This document shows positions 1 to 7,332 of a DNA stretch of 64,000 nucleotides, piece after piece. The stretch comes from Aquimarina sp040786285. GTDB taxonomy: Bacteria > Bacteroidota > Bacteroidia > Flavobacteriales > Flavobacteriaceae. Both the position numbers and the translations under genes were made by a program. The stretch is from NCBI RefSeq assembly GCF_040786285.1, contig NZ_JBFMKQ010000002.1:434001-498000 (forward strand), written 5' to 3'. Every line of letters begins with the position of its first letter. Position 1 is the first letter of the stretch. A model generated the notes under the pieces. The model worked only from the letters and a program-made list of their open reading frames with translations, did not search any database and was not told where the DNA came from.

Positions 1-305
1 ATCTGGTTACAGCTAGAGATGTTACTCCAGCTACAGCAACTCCTATTTTGCAAGGTATTACTAGAGCTTCGCTTCAAACGAAGTCATTTATCTCTGCAGC
101 TTCTTTCCAGGAAACTACAAAAGTATTAAACGAAGCTGCGGTAAGCGGTAAAGTGGATACTCTTGAAGGTCTTAAAGAGAATGTAATTGTTGGACATAGA
201 ATTCCAGCAGGTACAGGAATGAGAGACTATGAAAGTATTATTGTAGGATCCAAAGAAGAGTTCGAGGACCGAATGGAACAACGACAAGAAGTTAATTATA
301 ATTAA
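1..305 (+). CDS. rpoC: DNA-directed RNA polymerase subunit beta', C-terminal end (partial)
   Basis: This is the last ~100 residues of the RNA polymerase beta' subunit; the gene begins before the window and the reading frame is open from base 3. The stretch with LVTARDVTPATATPILQGIT followed by ASLQTKSFISAASFQETT is the highly conserved C-terminal region of beta', next to the region that contacts omega. The end, rich in charged residues (EEFEDRMEQRQE), is typical for Bacteroidota. A strong terminator follows at once, so rpoC ends its operon here, although DUF3467 follows closely on the same strand. Confidence 0.97.
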   Translation, partial: LVTARDVTPATATPILQGITRASLQTKSFISAASFQETTKVLNEAAVSGKVDTLEGLKENVIVGHRIPAGTGMRDYESIIVGSKEEFEDRMEQRQEVNYN

Positions 306-310
306 TATGA

Positions 311-347
311 AAAGCCTGCCTACATAAAGGCAGGCTTTCTGTTTTTA
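311..347 (+). terminator. rho-independent terminator after rpoC
   Basis: A perfect 10-bp stem (AAAGCCTGCC at 311-320 with GGCAGGCTTT at 329-338), an 8-nt loop and a T-rich tail CTGTTTTT. It lies 5 nt behind the rpoC stop codon. Confidence 0.9.
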
Positions 348-372
348 AAGGAATAGTACTAAAAAACTTGAA

Positions 373-687
373 ATGGCAGAGAATAAAAATCAAAAACAAA
401 ATCAGTTAAATATAGAACTCGATGAATCAATTGCAGATGGTATTTATAGCAATCTTGCTATTATTAATCATTCTGTTTCAGAATTCGTGATTGATTTTGT
501 AAATGTTATGCCAGGTAGGCCTAAGAGTAAGGTAAAGAGCAGAATTATTTTAACTCCGCAGCATGCAAAAAGATTACTTAAAGCTCTTAACGATAATGTT
601 AATAGGTTTGAGTCGGCTCATGGAGAGATTAAAGATTATGAGCAACCACCAATCCCAATGAATTTTGGACCCACTGGTGAAGCGTAA
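373..687 (+). CDS. DUF3467 domain protein
   Basis: A 104-residue cytosolic protein of the DUF3467 family, which in Bacteroidota commonly sits directly after rpoC. The core can be followed through YSNLAIINHSVSEFVIDFVN, then VMPGRPKSKVKSRIILTPQHAKRLLKALNDN, ending in a proline-rich tail (QPPIPMNFGP). The pattern resembles small proteins that take part in transcription or ribosome-linked housekeeping, but no function is known and I do not assign one. It has its own terminator downstream and is separated from rpoC by another, so it is probably read partly by read-through or from a weak promoter in the 67-nt gap. Confidence 0.9.
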   Translation: MAENKNQKQNQLNIELDESIADGIYSNLAIINHSVSEFVIDFVNVMPGRPKSKVKSRIILTPQHAKRLLKALNDNVNRFESAHGEIKDYEQPPIPMNFGPTGEA

Positions 688-710
688 GATTAAAAATGTA
701 TTTATATAAA

Positions 711-750
711 AACCTGTTACTATAGTAAAAAAAGTGGCAGGTTTTTTTTA
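711..750 (+). terminator. rho-independent terminator after DUF3467
   Basis: A 10-bp stem with two G-U pairs (AACCTGTTAC at 711-720 with GTGGCAGGTT at 734-743) followed by seven T residues, 23 nt after the stop codon. Confidence 0.85.
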
Positions 751-778
751 TTCAAATACCTCACTTGACTTAAAGGTA

Positions 779-786
779 TATTTTTG
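779..786 (+). promoter_or_regulatory. possible -7 box for the Mpo1-like gene
   Basis: TATTTTTG fits the Bacteroidota -7 consensus TAnnTTTG and lies 38 nt before the ATG at 825. No TTTG is seen at the expected -33 spacing, so the call is weak. Confidence 0.3.
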
Positions 787-824
787 ATATATTAGTATAT
801 TCATACTAAATAAATAGATTAAAT

Positions 825-1145
825 ATGTCAGATCGAATTAAAACATATTCAGAGTTTTATAAATTTTACTTAACAGAGCACCAAAACAGAACGAGTCGTA
901 CCTTACATTTTGTGGGTACGTTTTTGGTTTTTGTATGTATAGCAATAGCTATTTACTTTAATTGGGAATGGAAATGGTTTATAGTTCCGGCTATTGGGTA
1001 TGGATTTGCTTGGGTTGGACATGCTTTCTTTGAAAAAAATAAACCAGCCACATTTAAATATCCTTTATGGAGTTTGATATCAGATTTTAAATTGTTTTTC
1101 GAAATCTTATTCGGTAAGCGTTCCTTTGATAGTACAAAAGATTGA
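825..1145 (+). CDS. Mpo1-like (DUF962) membrane protein
   Basis: A 106-residue protein of the DUF962/Mpo1-like family. In yeast Mpo1 is an Fe(II)-dependent dioxygenase of 2-hydroxy fatty acids in the ER; the bacterial role is not established. Visible family features are the N-terminal FYKFYLTEHQN (His19), the histidine at the start of the first membrane span (RTLHFVG, His28), a second hydrophobic span around residues 52-64 and the GHAFFEKNKPATFKYPLWS block (His66). These histidines would be the metal ligands. The gene stands alone between two terminators. A second, longer family member lies at 57266. Confidence 0.88.
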   Translation: MSDRIKTYSEFYKFYLTEHQNRTSRTLHFVGTFLVFVCIAIAIYFNWEWKWFIVPAIGYGFAWVGHAFFEKNKPATFKYPLWSLISDFKLFFEILFGKRSFDSTKD

Positions 1146-1191
1146 GGTAAGTATATATTGATTTTTCAATATCAGTGAATATAGATAAACC

Positions 1192-1229
1192 AAAAACCGA
1201 TTAAAACGAGATAGTTTTAATCGGTTTTT
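1192..1229. terminator. bidirectional terminator between convergent genes
   Basis: A perfect 16-bp inverted repeat (AAAAACCGATTAAAAC at 1192-1207, loop GAGATA, complement at 1214-1229). A-rich on the left and T-rich on the right, it can stop transcripts both of the Mpo1-like gene (+) and of prfC (-). Confidence 0.88.
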
Positions 1230-1295
1230 AGGTATATAACATATATTGTTTACAAAGTATGTGAAAAGGCCTTTAGCAGCCTTCTAAATTGGTTT

Positions 1296-2882
1296 TTAAA
1301 ATTCTGAAGTATAATGAAATTGAATTGAAGGGTACTTCTGCTGTGTCATTTGTAAGCTAAATGAGGAATCCGCAAGGAATACTAATTGACCTTGCTTATC
1401 TTTTGCTAAAAACTTACTTTTTACACGTTTAAAATCTTTGAATTCTTCGTTGTTAGCATCTTCAGGATCTACCCAGCATGCTTTATGAACATTTAGATTT
1501 TCATAGGTGCATTTTGCACCATACTCATGTTCTAATCGATATTGAATAACTTCATATTGTAATGCTCCTACGGTACCAATAACTTTTCTTCCGTTCAATT
1601 CTAAAGTGAACAATTGTGCCACTCCTTCATCCATTAATTGATCGATTCCTTTAGTCAATTGTTTTGATTTCATGGGATCGGCATTATTAATATACCTAAA
1701 ATGTTCTGGCGAAAAACTTGGTATCCCTTTATAATGAAGAATCTCTCCTTTAGTAAGAGTATCCCCAATTTTAAAGTTACCTGTATCATGCAACCCAACA
1801 ATATCTCCTGGGTAGGATATGTCTACGATTTCCTTTTTCTCTGCAAAAAAAGCATTAGGACTCGAGAATTTAAGTTTTTTATTATGTCTGGTATGCAAGT
1901 AAGGTACGTTTCTTTCAAAAGTTCCCGAAACAATCTTTATAAAAGCCAATCTGTCTCTGTGTTTAGGGTCCATATTGGCGTGAATCTTAAAAACAAATCC
2001 TGTAAAATCTTTTTCTTCAGGTTTTACCAAACGCATATCACTCTCTTTAGGTCTTGGGGGTGGAGCAATGGTAACAAAACAGTCTAGTAATTCTCTAACT
2101 CCAAAGTTATTTAATGCCGAACCAAAGAATACAGGTTGCAGTTCTCCTTGTTGATAGGCTTCTTTATCAAATTTTGGGTATATACCCTCTACCAATTCAA
2201 GTTCTTCTCGCAGTGTGTCTGCAGCTTCATCTCCGATTGTCTTGTTGAGTTCTTGAGACGATAAATCAGAAATTTCAATTGTTTCTTCGATATTCTTTCT
2301 GCTGTCTCCACTAAAAAGATTGATATTCCTCTCCCAAATATTATAGATTCCTTTAAAATCATACCCCATTCCTATAGGAAAACTTAATGGGGTAACGGTA
2401 AGACCTAATTTTTGTTCGATCTCATCCAGAAGTTCAAAAGCATCCTTACCTTCTCTATCAAGTTTATTAATAAAAACAATCATAGGAATGTTTCTCATTC
2501 TACATACCGAAACTAATTTTTCGGTTTGTTCCTCTACACCTTTGGCAACATCAACAACAACAATTACGCTATCTACGGCGGTTAAGGTTCTAAAAGTATC
2601 CTCGGCAAAATCTTTGTGCCCGGGAGTATCCAGAATGTTAATCTTAATGTTTTTATATTCAAAAGCTAAAACAGAAGTCGCAACAGATATACCACGTTGG
2701 CGTTCAATCTCCATAAAGTCACTCGTGGCACCTTTTTTAATCTTATTTGATTTTACGGCTCCAGCTTCCTGAATAGCTCCACCAAAGAGCAATAGTTTTT
2801 CAGTTAATGTGGTCTTACCGGCATCTGGGTGAGAGATGATCCCAAAGGTTCTCCTTCTTCCTATTTCGTCTGTAAATTTCAT
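1296..2882 (-). CDS. prfC: peptide chain release factor 3 (GTPase)
   Basis: Release factor RF3, 528 residues, the usual length. RF3 is a GTPase that drives recycling of RF1/RF2 from the ribosome after peptide release. The P-loop SHPDAGKTT lies at residues 17-25, followed by switch regions (RGISVATSV), the G3 motif DTPGHKDF near residue 87 and the G4 motif NKLDREG near 141. The middle carries the EF-Tu-like domain 2 and the C-terminal RF3 domain (GALQYEVIQYRLEHEYG). It is a single-gene unit facing the Mpo1-like gene, with which it shares a terminator. EF-G is excluded by length and by the C-terminal domain. Confidence 0.97.
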   Translation of the reverse strand: MKFTDEIGRRRTFGIISHPDAGKTTLTEKLLLFGGAIQEAGAVKSNKIKKGATSDFMEIERQRGISVATSVLAFEYKNIKINILDTPGHKDFAEDTFRTLTAVDSVIVVVDVAKGVEEQTEKLVSVCRMRNIPMIVFINKLDREGKDAFELLDEIEQKLGLTVTPLSFPIGMGYDFKGIYNIWERNINLFSGDSRKNIEETIEISDLSSQELNKTIGDEAADTLREELELVEGIYPKFDKEAYQQGELQPVFFGSALNNFGVRELLDCFVTIAPPPRPKESDMRLVKPEEKDFTGFVFKIHANMDPKHRDRLAFIKIVSGTFERNVPYLHTRHNKKLKFSSPNAFFAEKKEIVDISYPGDIVGLHDTGNFKIGDTLTKGEILHYKGIPSFSPEHFRYINNADPMKSKQLTKGIDQLMDEGVAQLFTLELNGRKVIGTVGALQYEVIQYRLEHEYGAKCTYENLNVHKACWVDPEDANNEEFKDFKRVKSKFLAKDKQGQLVFLADSSFSLQMTQQKYPSIQFHYTSEF

Positions 2883-2904
2883 TATATAGTTCGTGATAAG
2901 GATG

Positions 2905-2912
2905 CAAATATA
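2905..2912 (-). promoter_or_regulatory. -7 box for prfC
   Basis: On the minus strand this reads TATATTTG, an exact TAnnTTTG box, 22 nt before the prfC start codon. The nearest upstream TTTG lies 24 nt away, longer than the normal spacer. Confidence 0.45.
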
Positions 2913-3148
2913 GCACTAAAAATGTAATGTAAGAATCAAATTAGTGCACATTAAAAATTAGTGATTAACAATGAAATTTACCCTAAAAAACGAAATCCAA
3001 ATCAAGGAAAATTGAAAAACTAATGCGAGGTAGTACTATATTTTTAATTGGACTTTATTATATGTAGTTCTTAGTTTGAAAAGAAAGAAAAAATAAAATT
3101 TATTTTTTAAAGTTTGTTTTGTCTAATCTTGGTATATAATTCTAATAC

Positions 3149-3178
3149 CTTGGATTTATTATATAAACCATATATTTG
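3149..3178 (+). promoter_or_regulatory. promoter of the PorP/SprF gene
   Basis: CTTG at 3149-3152, an 18-nt spacer and TATATTTG at 3171-3178 form a Bacteroidota-type -33/-7 promoter, 28 nt before the ATG. Confidence 0.6.
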
Positions 3179-3206
3179 TTAATCCCTAAATCAAACTAAA
3201 CTATTA

Positions 3207-4163
3207 ATGAATAGACTACTAATCGTATTTATGCTTATAGCATTTAGTCTTTCTTCTATTTCTATTAAAGCCCAACAAGACGCACAATATACTCAGTATA
3301 TGTACAACACCATCAGTATTAATCCCGCCTATGCCGGTAGCCGAGGAGTGATGAGTATTATGGGGCTTCATCGCAGTCAGTGGGTGGGTTTGGATGGTGC
3401 ACCCCGCACTCAAACATTAACTGTAAATACACCGATAGGGGATAGTGAACGTATTGGTTTAGGATTTTCGATTGTTAATGATGAGATAGGCCCTACCGAC
3501 GAGACGTATTTTGATATTGATTTCTCCTATACCATTTCTACGTCAGATTCTGGAAGATTAAGTTTTGGATTAAAAACGGGAGGTCATTTATTGAATGTTG
3601 ATTTTCAGCAATTGACACAGTTTAATACCAATGATGCTCTATTTGAGAATAATATCGATAATAAATTTAGTCCTAATGTTGGAGTTGGAATATATTATCA
3701 TACAGATCGTTTTTATTTGGGGTTAAGTGCTCCCAATTTATTAGAGACAGATCATTTTGATGAGAGCACTACCGATAGTAACAGCACCGCGGTTAGTTTT
3801 CTGGCAGAAGAGCGTATTAATTATTATTTGATCGCAGGTCATGTTTTTGATTTGAGTTCTGAAGTAAAGTTTAAACCTGCAGTATTGAGTAAATTGGTCT
3901 TTGGAGCTCCTTTACAGGTTGATCTTTCGGCTAATTTTTTATTATATGATCGCTTTACTATTGGAGCAGCCTATCGCTGGAGTGCTGCAGTAACAGGTCA
4001 GGTTGGTTTCCAGATATCGGATTCTATGATGATTGGTTTTGCCTATGATAGAGAAACTACCGAGTTAGGACAAACCCAATTTAACGATGGGAGTTACGAG
4101 GTGCTTTTGCGTTTTGAACTTTTCAAGAAGTACAACAGGATGTTAACACCGCGTTTCTTTTAG
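3207..4163 (+). CDS. PorP/SprF family type IX secretion outer membrane protein
   Basis: A 318-residue outer membrane protein of the PorP/SprF family. Members work with the type IX secretion system and gliding machinery; SprF of Flavobacterium johnsoniae is needed for export of the adhesin SprB, and other paralogues serve other large substrates. A signal peptide (residues 1-22, ending SIKAQ) precedes the family hallmark QQDAQYTQYMYNTISINPAY then AGSRG. The rest alternates as in an outer membrane beta-barrel and ends in LLRFELFKKYNRMLTPRFF. The gene is monocistronic with its own promoter. No large adhesin gene lies beside it, so its partner substrate cannot be named. Confidence 0.93.
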   Translation: MNRLLIVFMLIAFSLSSISIKAQQDAQYTQYMYNTISINPAYAGSRGVMSIMGLHRSQWVGLDGAPRTQTLTVNTPIGDSERIGLGFSIVNDEIGPTDETYFDIDFSYTISTSDSGRLSFGLKTGGHLLNVDFQQLTQFNTNDALFENNIDNKFSPNVGVGIYYHTDRFYLGLSAPNLLETDHFDESTTDSNSTAVSFLAEERINYYLIAGHVFDLSSEVKFKPAVLSKLVFGAPLQVDLSANFLLYDRFTIGAAYRWSAAVTGQVGFQISDSMMIGFAYDRETTELGQTQFNDGSYEVLLRFELFKKYNRMLTPRFF

Positions 4164-4291
4164 ACACAATAAGTAAAGGAATATACATTACTTCAAAGCA
4201 TCTTACCTTGTAAATGCTTTTTATTTTAATAACTACATACTATATTTCATTTCAGTTTAGTTATACATTATGAATTGCTAGTATGATTTCG

Positions 4292-4299
4292 TAATTTTG
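4292..4299 (+). promoter_or_regulatory. -7 box for the idi cluster
   Basis: TAATTTTG matches TAnnTTTG and is 15 nt before the idi ATG. No TTTG is found at the normal spacing. Confidence 0.4.
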
Positions 4300-4314
4300 G
4301 CGTAATAAAAAATA

Positions 4315-4836
4315 ATGAAAGAAGAAGAAAAAGTCATTTTAGTAAACGAAAATGATGAACAAATAGGGTTAATGCCCAAATTAGAAGCACACCAAAAAGC
4401 AGTATTACACAGAGCCTTTTCGGTATTCGTTATTAATGATGAAAATGAATTAATGCTTCAACAAAGAGCTCATCATAAATACCATTCCCCAGGCTTATGG
4501 ACTAATACATGTTGTAGTCATCAAAGAGATGGTGAAAGTAATATTGAAGCTGGTACCAGAAGGTTACAGGAAGAAATGGGATTTACTACTTCACTTAAAG
4601 ACAGCGTGTCTTTTATATATAAAGCACCTTTTGATAATGGACTTACAGAGCATGAATATGATCATGTGTTGATTGGTAAATACGAAGAAAATCCCGTCAT
4701 CAATCCTGATGAAGTAGCCGACTGGAAATGGATGCCTATCGAGGCTGTAAAAGAAGATGTTTTAGAACATCCAGAACACTATACAGAATGGTTTAAGATC
4801 ATTTTTGATAAATTTTATTCGTATATCACACTATGA
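4315..4836 (+). CDS. idi: isopentenyl-diphosphate delta-isomerase, type I
   Basis: Type I IPP isomerase, 173 residues, a Nudix-fold enzyme that interconverts isopentenyl and dimethylallyl diphosphate for isoprenoid synthesis (quinones, carotenoids). The active-site block LWTNTCCSHQRDGE supplies the catalytic cysteine and a metal-binding histidine, and the Nudix-like helix RRLQEEMGF follows. The second catalytic part is the EHEYDHVLIGKY segment with its glutamate and histidine. It is the first gene of a packed run: its stop overlaps the start of the pterin synthase gene by 4 nt (ATGA). The type II enzyme is FMN-dependent and unrelated, so the type is clear. Confidence 0.96.
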   Translation: MKEEEKVILVNENDEQIGLMPKLEAHQKAVLHRAFSVFVINDENELMLQQRAHHKYHSPGLWTNTCCSHQRDGESNIEAGTRRLQEEMGFTTSLKDSVSFIYKAPFDNGLTEHEYDHVLIGKYEENPVINPDEVADWKWMPIEAVKEDVLEHPEHYTEWFKIIFDKFYSYITL

Positions 4837-5243
4837 GGATTAAAGCTTGCAGAAAAGCGCATTTTAATGCAGCCCATCGATTGTATCGTAAAGACTGGAG
4901 TGATGAAAAAAACCTTCAGGTATTTGGTAAGTGCAGTAATCCAAAATATCACGGACATAATTATGAACTTACTGTTGCCGTTGTTGGGGAGATTGATTCG
5001 GAAACAGGCTATTTAATAGATCTCAAAATTTTGAAAGATCATATTAAAACAGAAGTTGAGGATTATATGGATCATAAAAATCTTAATGAAGAGGTTGAAG
5101 AATTTGCTACCTTAAACCCTACCGTAGAAAATATAGCAGTGGTAATCTGGAATAGACTGCGCAATAAATTGGCTTCTAAGTACGATATTGAGGTTACTTT
5201 GTATGAGACCCCCCGTAATTTTGTAATGTATAAAGGAGAATAG
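4833..5243 (+). CDS. 6-pyruvoyltetrahydropterin synthase family protein (PTPS-type motif)
   Basis: A 136-residue member of the PTPS/QueD family, zinc enzymes that rearrange dihydroneopterin triphosphate. Zinc ligands are His15, His40 and His42; the catalytic triad would be Cys34, Asp80 and His81, with Glu125 holding the pterin. The cysteine is followed by HGH after five residues (CSNPKYHGH), as in animal PTPS, and not after three as in QueD of E. coli (CxxxHGH). The block NLQVFGKCSNPKYHGHNY and the end YETPRNFVMYKGE also look like animal PTPS. It may therefore make 6-pyruvoyltetrahydropterin (tetrahydrobiopterin route) and not the queuosine precursor; the sequence alone does not settle this. 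It overlaps idi by 4 nt. Confidence 0.85.
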   Translation: MRIKACRKAHFNAAHRLYRKDWSDEKNLQVFGKCSNPKYHGHNYELTVAVVGEIDSETGYLIDLKILKDHIKTEVEDYMDHKNLNEEVEEFATLNPTVENIAVVIWNRLRNKLASKYDIEVTLYETPRNFVMYKGE

Positions 5244-5246
5244 TAT

Positions 5247-5708
5247 ATGGGATTGGAAGTAGGGGATAGAGTTCCCGATTTTATAGCCAAAAATGATATT
5301 GGAGAGGATTTTCAAAGTAATTTAGTAGTAGGTAAGATTCCTGTAGTGATTTATTTTTATCCTAAAAATTTTACTCCGGGTTGTATTAAAGAAGCTTGCG
5401 ATTTTAGAGATAGTTATGCTGATTTCAAATCGGTAGGAGCCGAGGTGATTGGGATCAGTTCTGATAGTGTAAAATCTCATGAAAAATTTAAACGTAGATA
5501 TCAACTTCCTTTTATATTTTTGTCCGACGCTAAAGGAAAGCTAAGAAAACTTTTTGGAGTAAAATCTGAATTATTGGGCTTACTACCAGGTAGAGAAACG
5601 TATGTTATCGATAAAAATGGTGTAATACAACTTAAGTTTAATAGTATGAATGCTAGTAGACACCTGGATAAAGCAATTGCCAAAATCAAGGAAATCATTA
5701 ATGACTAA
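5247..5708 (+). CDS. thioredoxin-dependent peroxiredoxin (Bcp/PrxQ type)
   Basis: A 153-residue AhpC/TSA-fold peroxiredoxin that reduces hydroperoxides. The active-site block FYPKNFTPGCIKEACDF puts the peroxidatic cysteine at 46 and a resolving cysteine at 51; the C-x4-C spacing is that of PrxQ/Bcp. The rest (SSDSVKSHEKFKRRYQLPF, then LSDAKGKLRKLFGV) fits the same group. It follows the pterin synthase gene after 3 nt and its last 8 nt overlap manA, so the run is likely one transcript. No signal peptide; cytosolic. Confidence 0.92.
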   Translation: MGLEVGDRVPDFIAKNDIGEDFQSNLVVGKIPVVIYFYPKNFTPGCIKEACDFRDSYADFKSVGAEVIGISSDSVKSHEKFKRRYQLPFIFLSDAKGKLRKLFGVKSELLGLLPGRETYVIDKNGVIQLKFNSMNASRHLDKAIAKIKEIIND

Positions 5709-6684
5709 CCCTTCATTATATATATTAAAATTTAAACCTATCCTTAAAGAAAAGATTTGGGGAGGGACTAAATTGAAGAATATTCTCAATAAAGATTCTA
5801 ATACTTCTTGTATTGGCGAAAGCTGGGAAATAAGTGATGTAGAAGGGGATTATTCTGTTATTAGTGAAGGAGAGTTTACAGGTAAAACACTACATGAACT
5901 TCTAATAGAATATAAAGAGCAACTTGTTGGAGACAAAAATTTTGAACGTTTCGGAACTAAATTTCCTTTATTAATTAAGTTCATAGATGCTAAAGAAGAC
6001 CTTTCTGTGCAACTTCATCCTGGGGACGAGATTGCAAAGCAAAAACATGATTCTTTAGGTAAAACCGAAATGTGGCACATTGTTCAAGCAGATAAAGATG
6101 CCAATATCATTATTGGGTTTAATCAAGTAGTTGATAAAGCACTATATCAAAAACATGTCGATCAAAAGTCAATAAAAGATATTTTAAATTATGAACAGGT
6201 TACCAAAGGAGATACGTTTTTTGTATACTCGGGGCTTATACATGCCATTGGTAGAGGAGTACTTCTTGCAGAAATACAACAAACTTCAGATATTACCTAC
6301 CGCGTGTATGATTGGGATAGAAAAGATAGTGATGGTAACTATAGAGAACTTCATCAAGAAGATGCTTTAGAAGCGATTGATTTTAAAAATGAAGAAGAAT
6401 ATAGGATAGAATATAAGTCTGGTAACAATGGGATCTCTAATTTAGTACAGTGCCCGCATTTTATTACAAACCTTATAAAAGTTGATCAAAATATGGTGAT
6501 TTCTCATGAGAAATTTGATTCTTTTGTAGTGTACATGTGTGTAGAAGGAGAAGCTGTAATAAAAAATGGAAATACAAGTACAGATATAAACATAAAACTT
6601 GGAGAAACTATACTAGTCCCAGCATGTATAAAAAATATTAGTATACGATCTAAAAATGTAAAACTACTTCAAACTTATATTTGA
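5701..6684 (+). CDS. manA: mannose-6-phosphate isomerase, class I
   Basis: Type I phosphomannose isomerase, 327 residues from the ATG at 5701 (a longer reading frame from 5650 exists but would lie inside the peroxiredoxin gene). It interconverts mannose-6-phosphate and fructose-6-phosphate and so supplies GDP-mannose for glycans. The zinc site is spread over SVQLHPGD and KTEMWHI, with the later histidine in VYSGLIHAIGRG. The short Bacillus-type layout, starting LKFKPILKEKIWGGTKL, fits the length. It is the last gene of the idi cluster. Confidence 0.93.
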   Translation: MTNPSLYILKFKPILKEKIWGGTKLKNILNKDSNTSCIGESWEISDVEGDYSVISEGEFTGKTLHELLIEYKEQLVGDKNFERFGTKFPLLIKFIDAKEDLSVQLHPGDEIAKQKHDSLGKTEMWHIVQADKDANIIIGFNQVVDKALYQKHVDQKSIKDILNYEQVTKGDTFFVYSGLIHAIGRGVLLAEIQQTSDITYRVYDWDRKDSDGNYRELHQEDALEAIDFKNEEEYRIEYKSGNNGISNLVQCPHFITNLIKVDQNMVISHEKFDSFVVYMCVEGEAVIKNGNTSTDINIKLGETILVPACIKNISIRSKNVKLLQTYI

Positions 6685-6713
6685 GTATATTCTAATAGAA
6701 AACACTAATTTTG
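6680..6713 (+). promoter_or_regulatory. possible promoter of the 88-residue protein gene
   Basis: TTTG at 6680-6683 (overlapping the manA stop), a 22-nt spacer and TAATTTTG at 6706-6713, 17 nt before the ATG. The spacer is somewhat long. Confidence 0.4.
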
Positions 6714-6730
6714 CGTAAAATAAATTTGAT

Positions 6731-6997
6731 ATGGCAAACAAGAGAGACCTTAAGAAAGATATTAACTATGTGTTAGGAGATATCATAGAAGAAGTTTATG
6801 TATGGCAATTGGATAACCCTGGTAAAGATGATAAATCAGGAGAAGCAATTATCGATGAAGCAATAACTTCTTTTGATGGATTTATGACCAGAGTTAATGA
6901 TCGTAAAGTAGAAAATACGTCAAAACACTTTAAGGCTATTCGCGCGGATTTACAGAAAACTGCAGAGGCTTTAATCAAGAAAGTAAATTCACTATAA
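6731..6997 (+). CDS. small conserved protein of unknown function
   Basis: An 88-residue, mainly helical and highly charged soluble protein (begins MANKRDLKKDINYVLGDIIE, ends LQKTAEALIKKVNSL). It has no signal peptide, membrane span or cysteine. I know no characterised family for it, though its compact form and fixed place before a tRNA suggest a conserved flavobacterial gene. It has its own -7 box upstream and is followed directly by the tRNA promoter. A nucleic-acid or ribosome-linked role is possible from its charge pattern only. Confidence 0.75.
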   Translation: MANKRDLKKDINYVLGDIIEEVYVWQLDNPGKDDKSGEAIIDEAITSFDGFMTRVNDRKVENTSKHFKAIRADLQKTAEALIKKVNSL

Positions 6998-7013
6998 TTT
7001 TTTTAAAAAAGTA

Positions 7014-7044
7014 TTTGCAAATATAAAAGTAGAAATTATATTTG
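7014..7044 (+). promoter_or_regulatory. promoter of tRNA-Thr
   Basis: TTTG at 7014-7017, exactly 19 nt, then TATATTTG at 7037-7044. This is a full match to the Bacteroidota -33/-7 consensus and places the start about 3-4 nt before the mature tRNA 5' end. Confidence 0.85.
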
Positions 7045-7054
7045 CATCGCTTTT

Positions 7055-7128
7055 GCCGATATAGCTCAGCTGGCTAGAGCAGCTGATTTGTAATCAGCAG
7101 GTCGTGGGTTCGAGTCCCTCTATCGGCT
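7055..7128 (+). tRNA. tRNA-Thr (anticodon TGT)
   Basis: The 74-nt cloverleaf has the acceptor stem GCCGATA (7055-7061) with TATCGGC (7121-7127), a D arm with AGCTCAGCTGGCTAGAGC, an anticodon stem GCTGA/TCAGC around the loop TTTGTAA (7087-7093; anticodon TGT at 7089-7091, reading ACA), and the T arm GTGGGTTCGAGTCCCTC. CCA is not encoded; TCT follows. Confidence 0.96.
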
Positions 7129-7136
7129 CTGTATTG

Positions 7137-7172
7137 AAGTCCTGGATGTTATATTCAGGACTTTTCTTTTTT
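7137..7172 (+). terminator. terminator after tRNA-Thr
   Basis: An 8-bp stem AAGTCCTG (7137-7144) with CAGGACTT (7156-7163), an 11-nt loop, and the tail TTCTTTTTT. Confidence 0.75.
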
Positions 7173-7245
7173 AAGTAATGAGGTTTCGGGACGAGAAATT
7201 TATCCTGAGCATTTCGACTTCCCTCAATATAGGCATAGTTGAAGG

Positions 7246-7292
7246 GAGTCCCTCTATTGGTTCTTTAATGAAGTCTTACATGTTATATTTGG
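7246..7292 (+). repeat. decayed copy of the tRNA-Thr 3' end and terminator
   Basis: This segment repeats 7112-7160 (T-arm 3' half, acceptor 3' strand and terminator stem) with about 40 of 49 positions the same, counted by eye. GAGTCCCTCTAT is identical and ATGTTATATT is retained further on. The 5' part of a tRNA is missing, so it cannot be a gene. It is either the remainder of a second tRNA copy or a scar of integration at the tRNA 3' end. The bases between the copies (about 7195-7245) hold TTCGACT and AGTTGAA, an imperfect inverted pair. Confidence 0.65.
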
Positions 7293-7332
7293 AACCCTTT
7301 GTTTGAAAAAGATTCTTAGTATAGCCTCTTTT

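Larger units (their letters stand above)
2883..3206. other. intergenic region with divergent promoters (prfC / porP-like)
   Basis: 324 AT-rich bases between divergent genes. It holds a -7 box for prfC near its left end and a two-box promoter for the PorP/SprF gene near its right end. I see no ORF, RNA gene or strong hairpin in the middle. Confidence 0.6.

Noticed and set aside
1701..2772. Plus-strand ORFs opposite prfC
   Set aside because: Shadow frames of a strongly conserved gene, with improbable composition.
7129..7332. A second tRNA gene
   Set aside because: Only the 3' half of a tRNA-like sequence is present; no D arm or anticodon arm can be formed.
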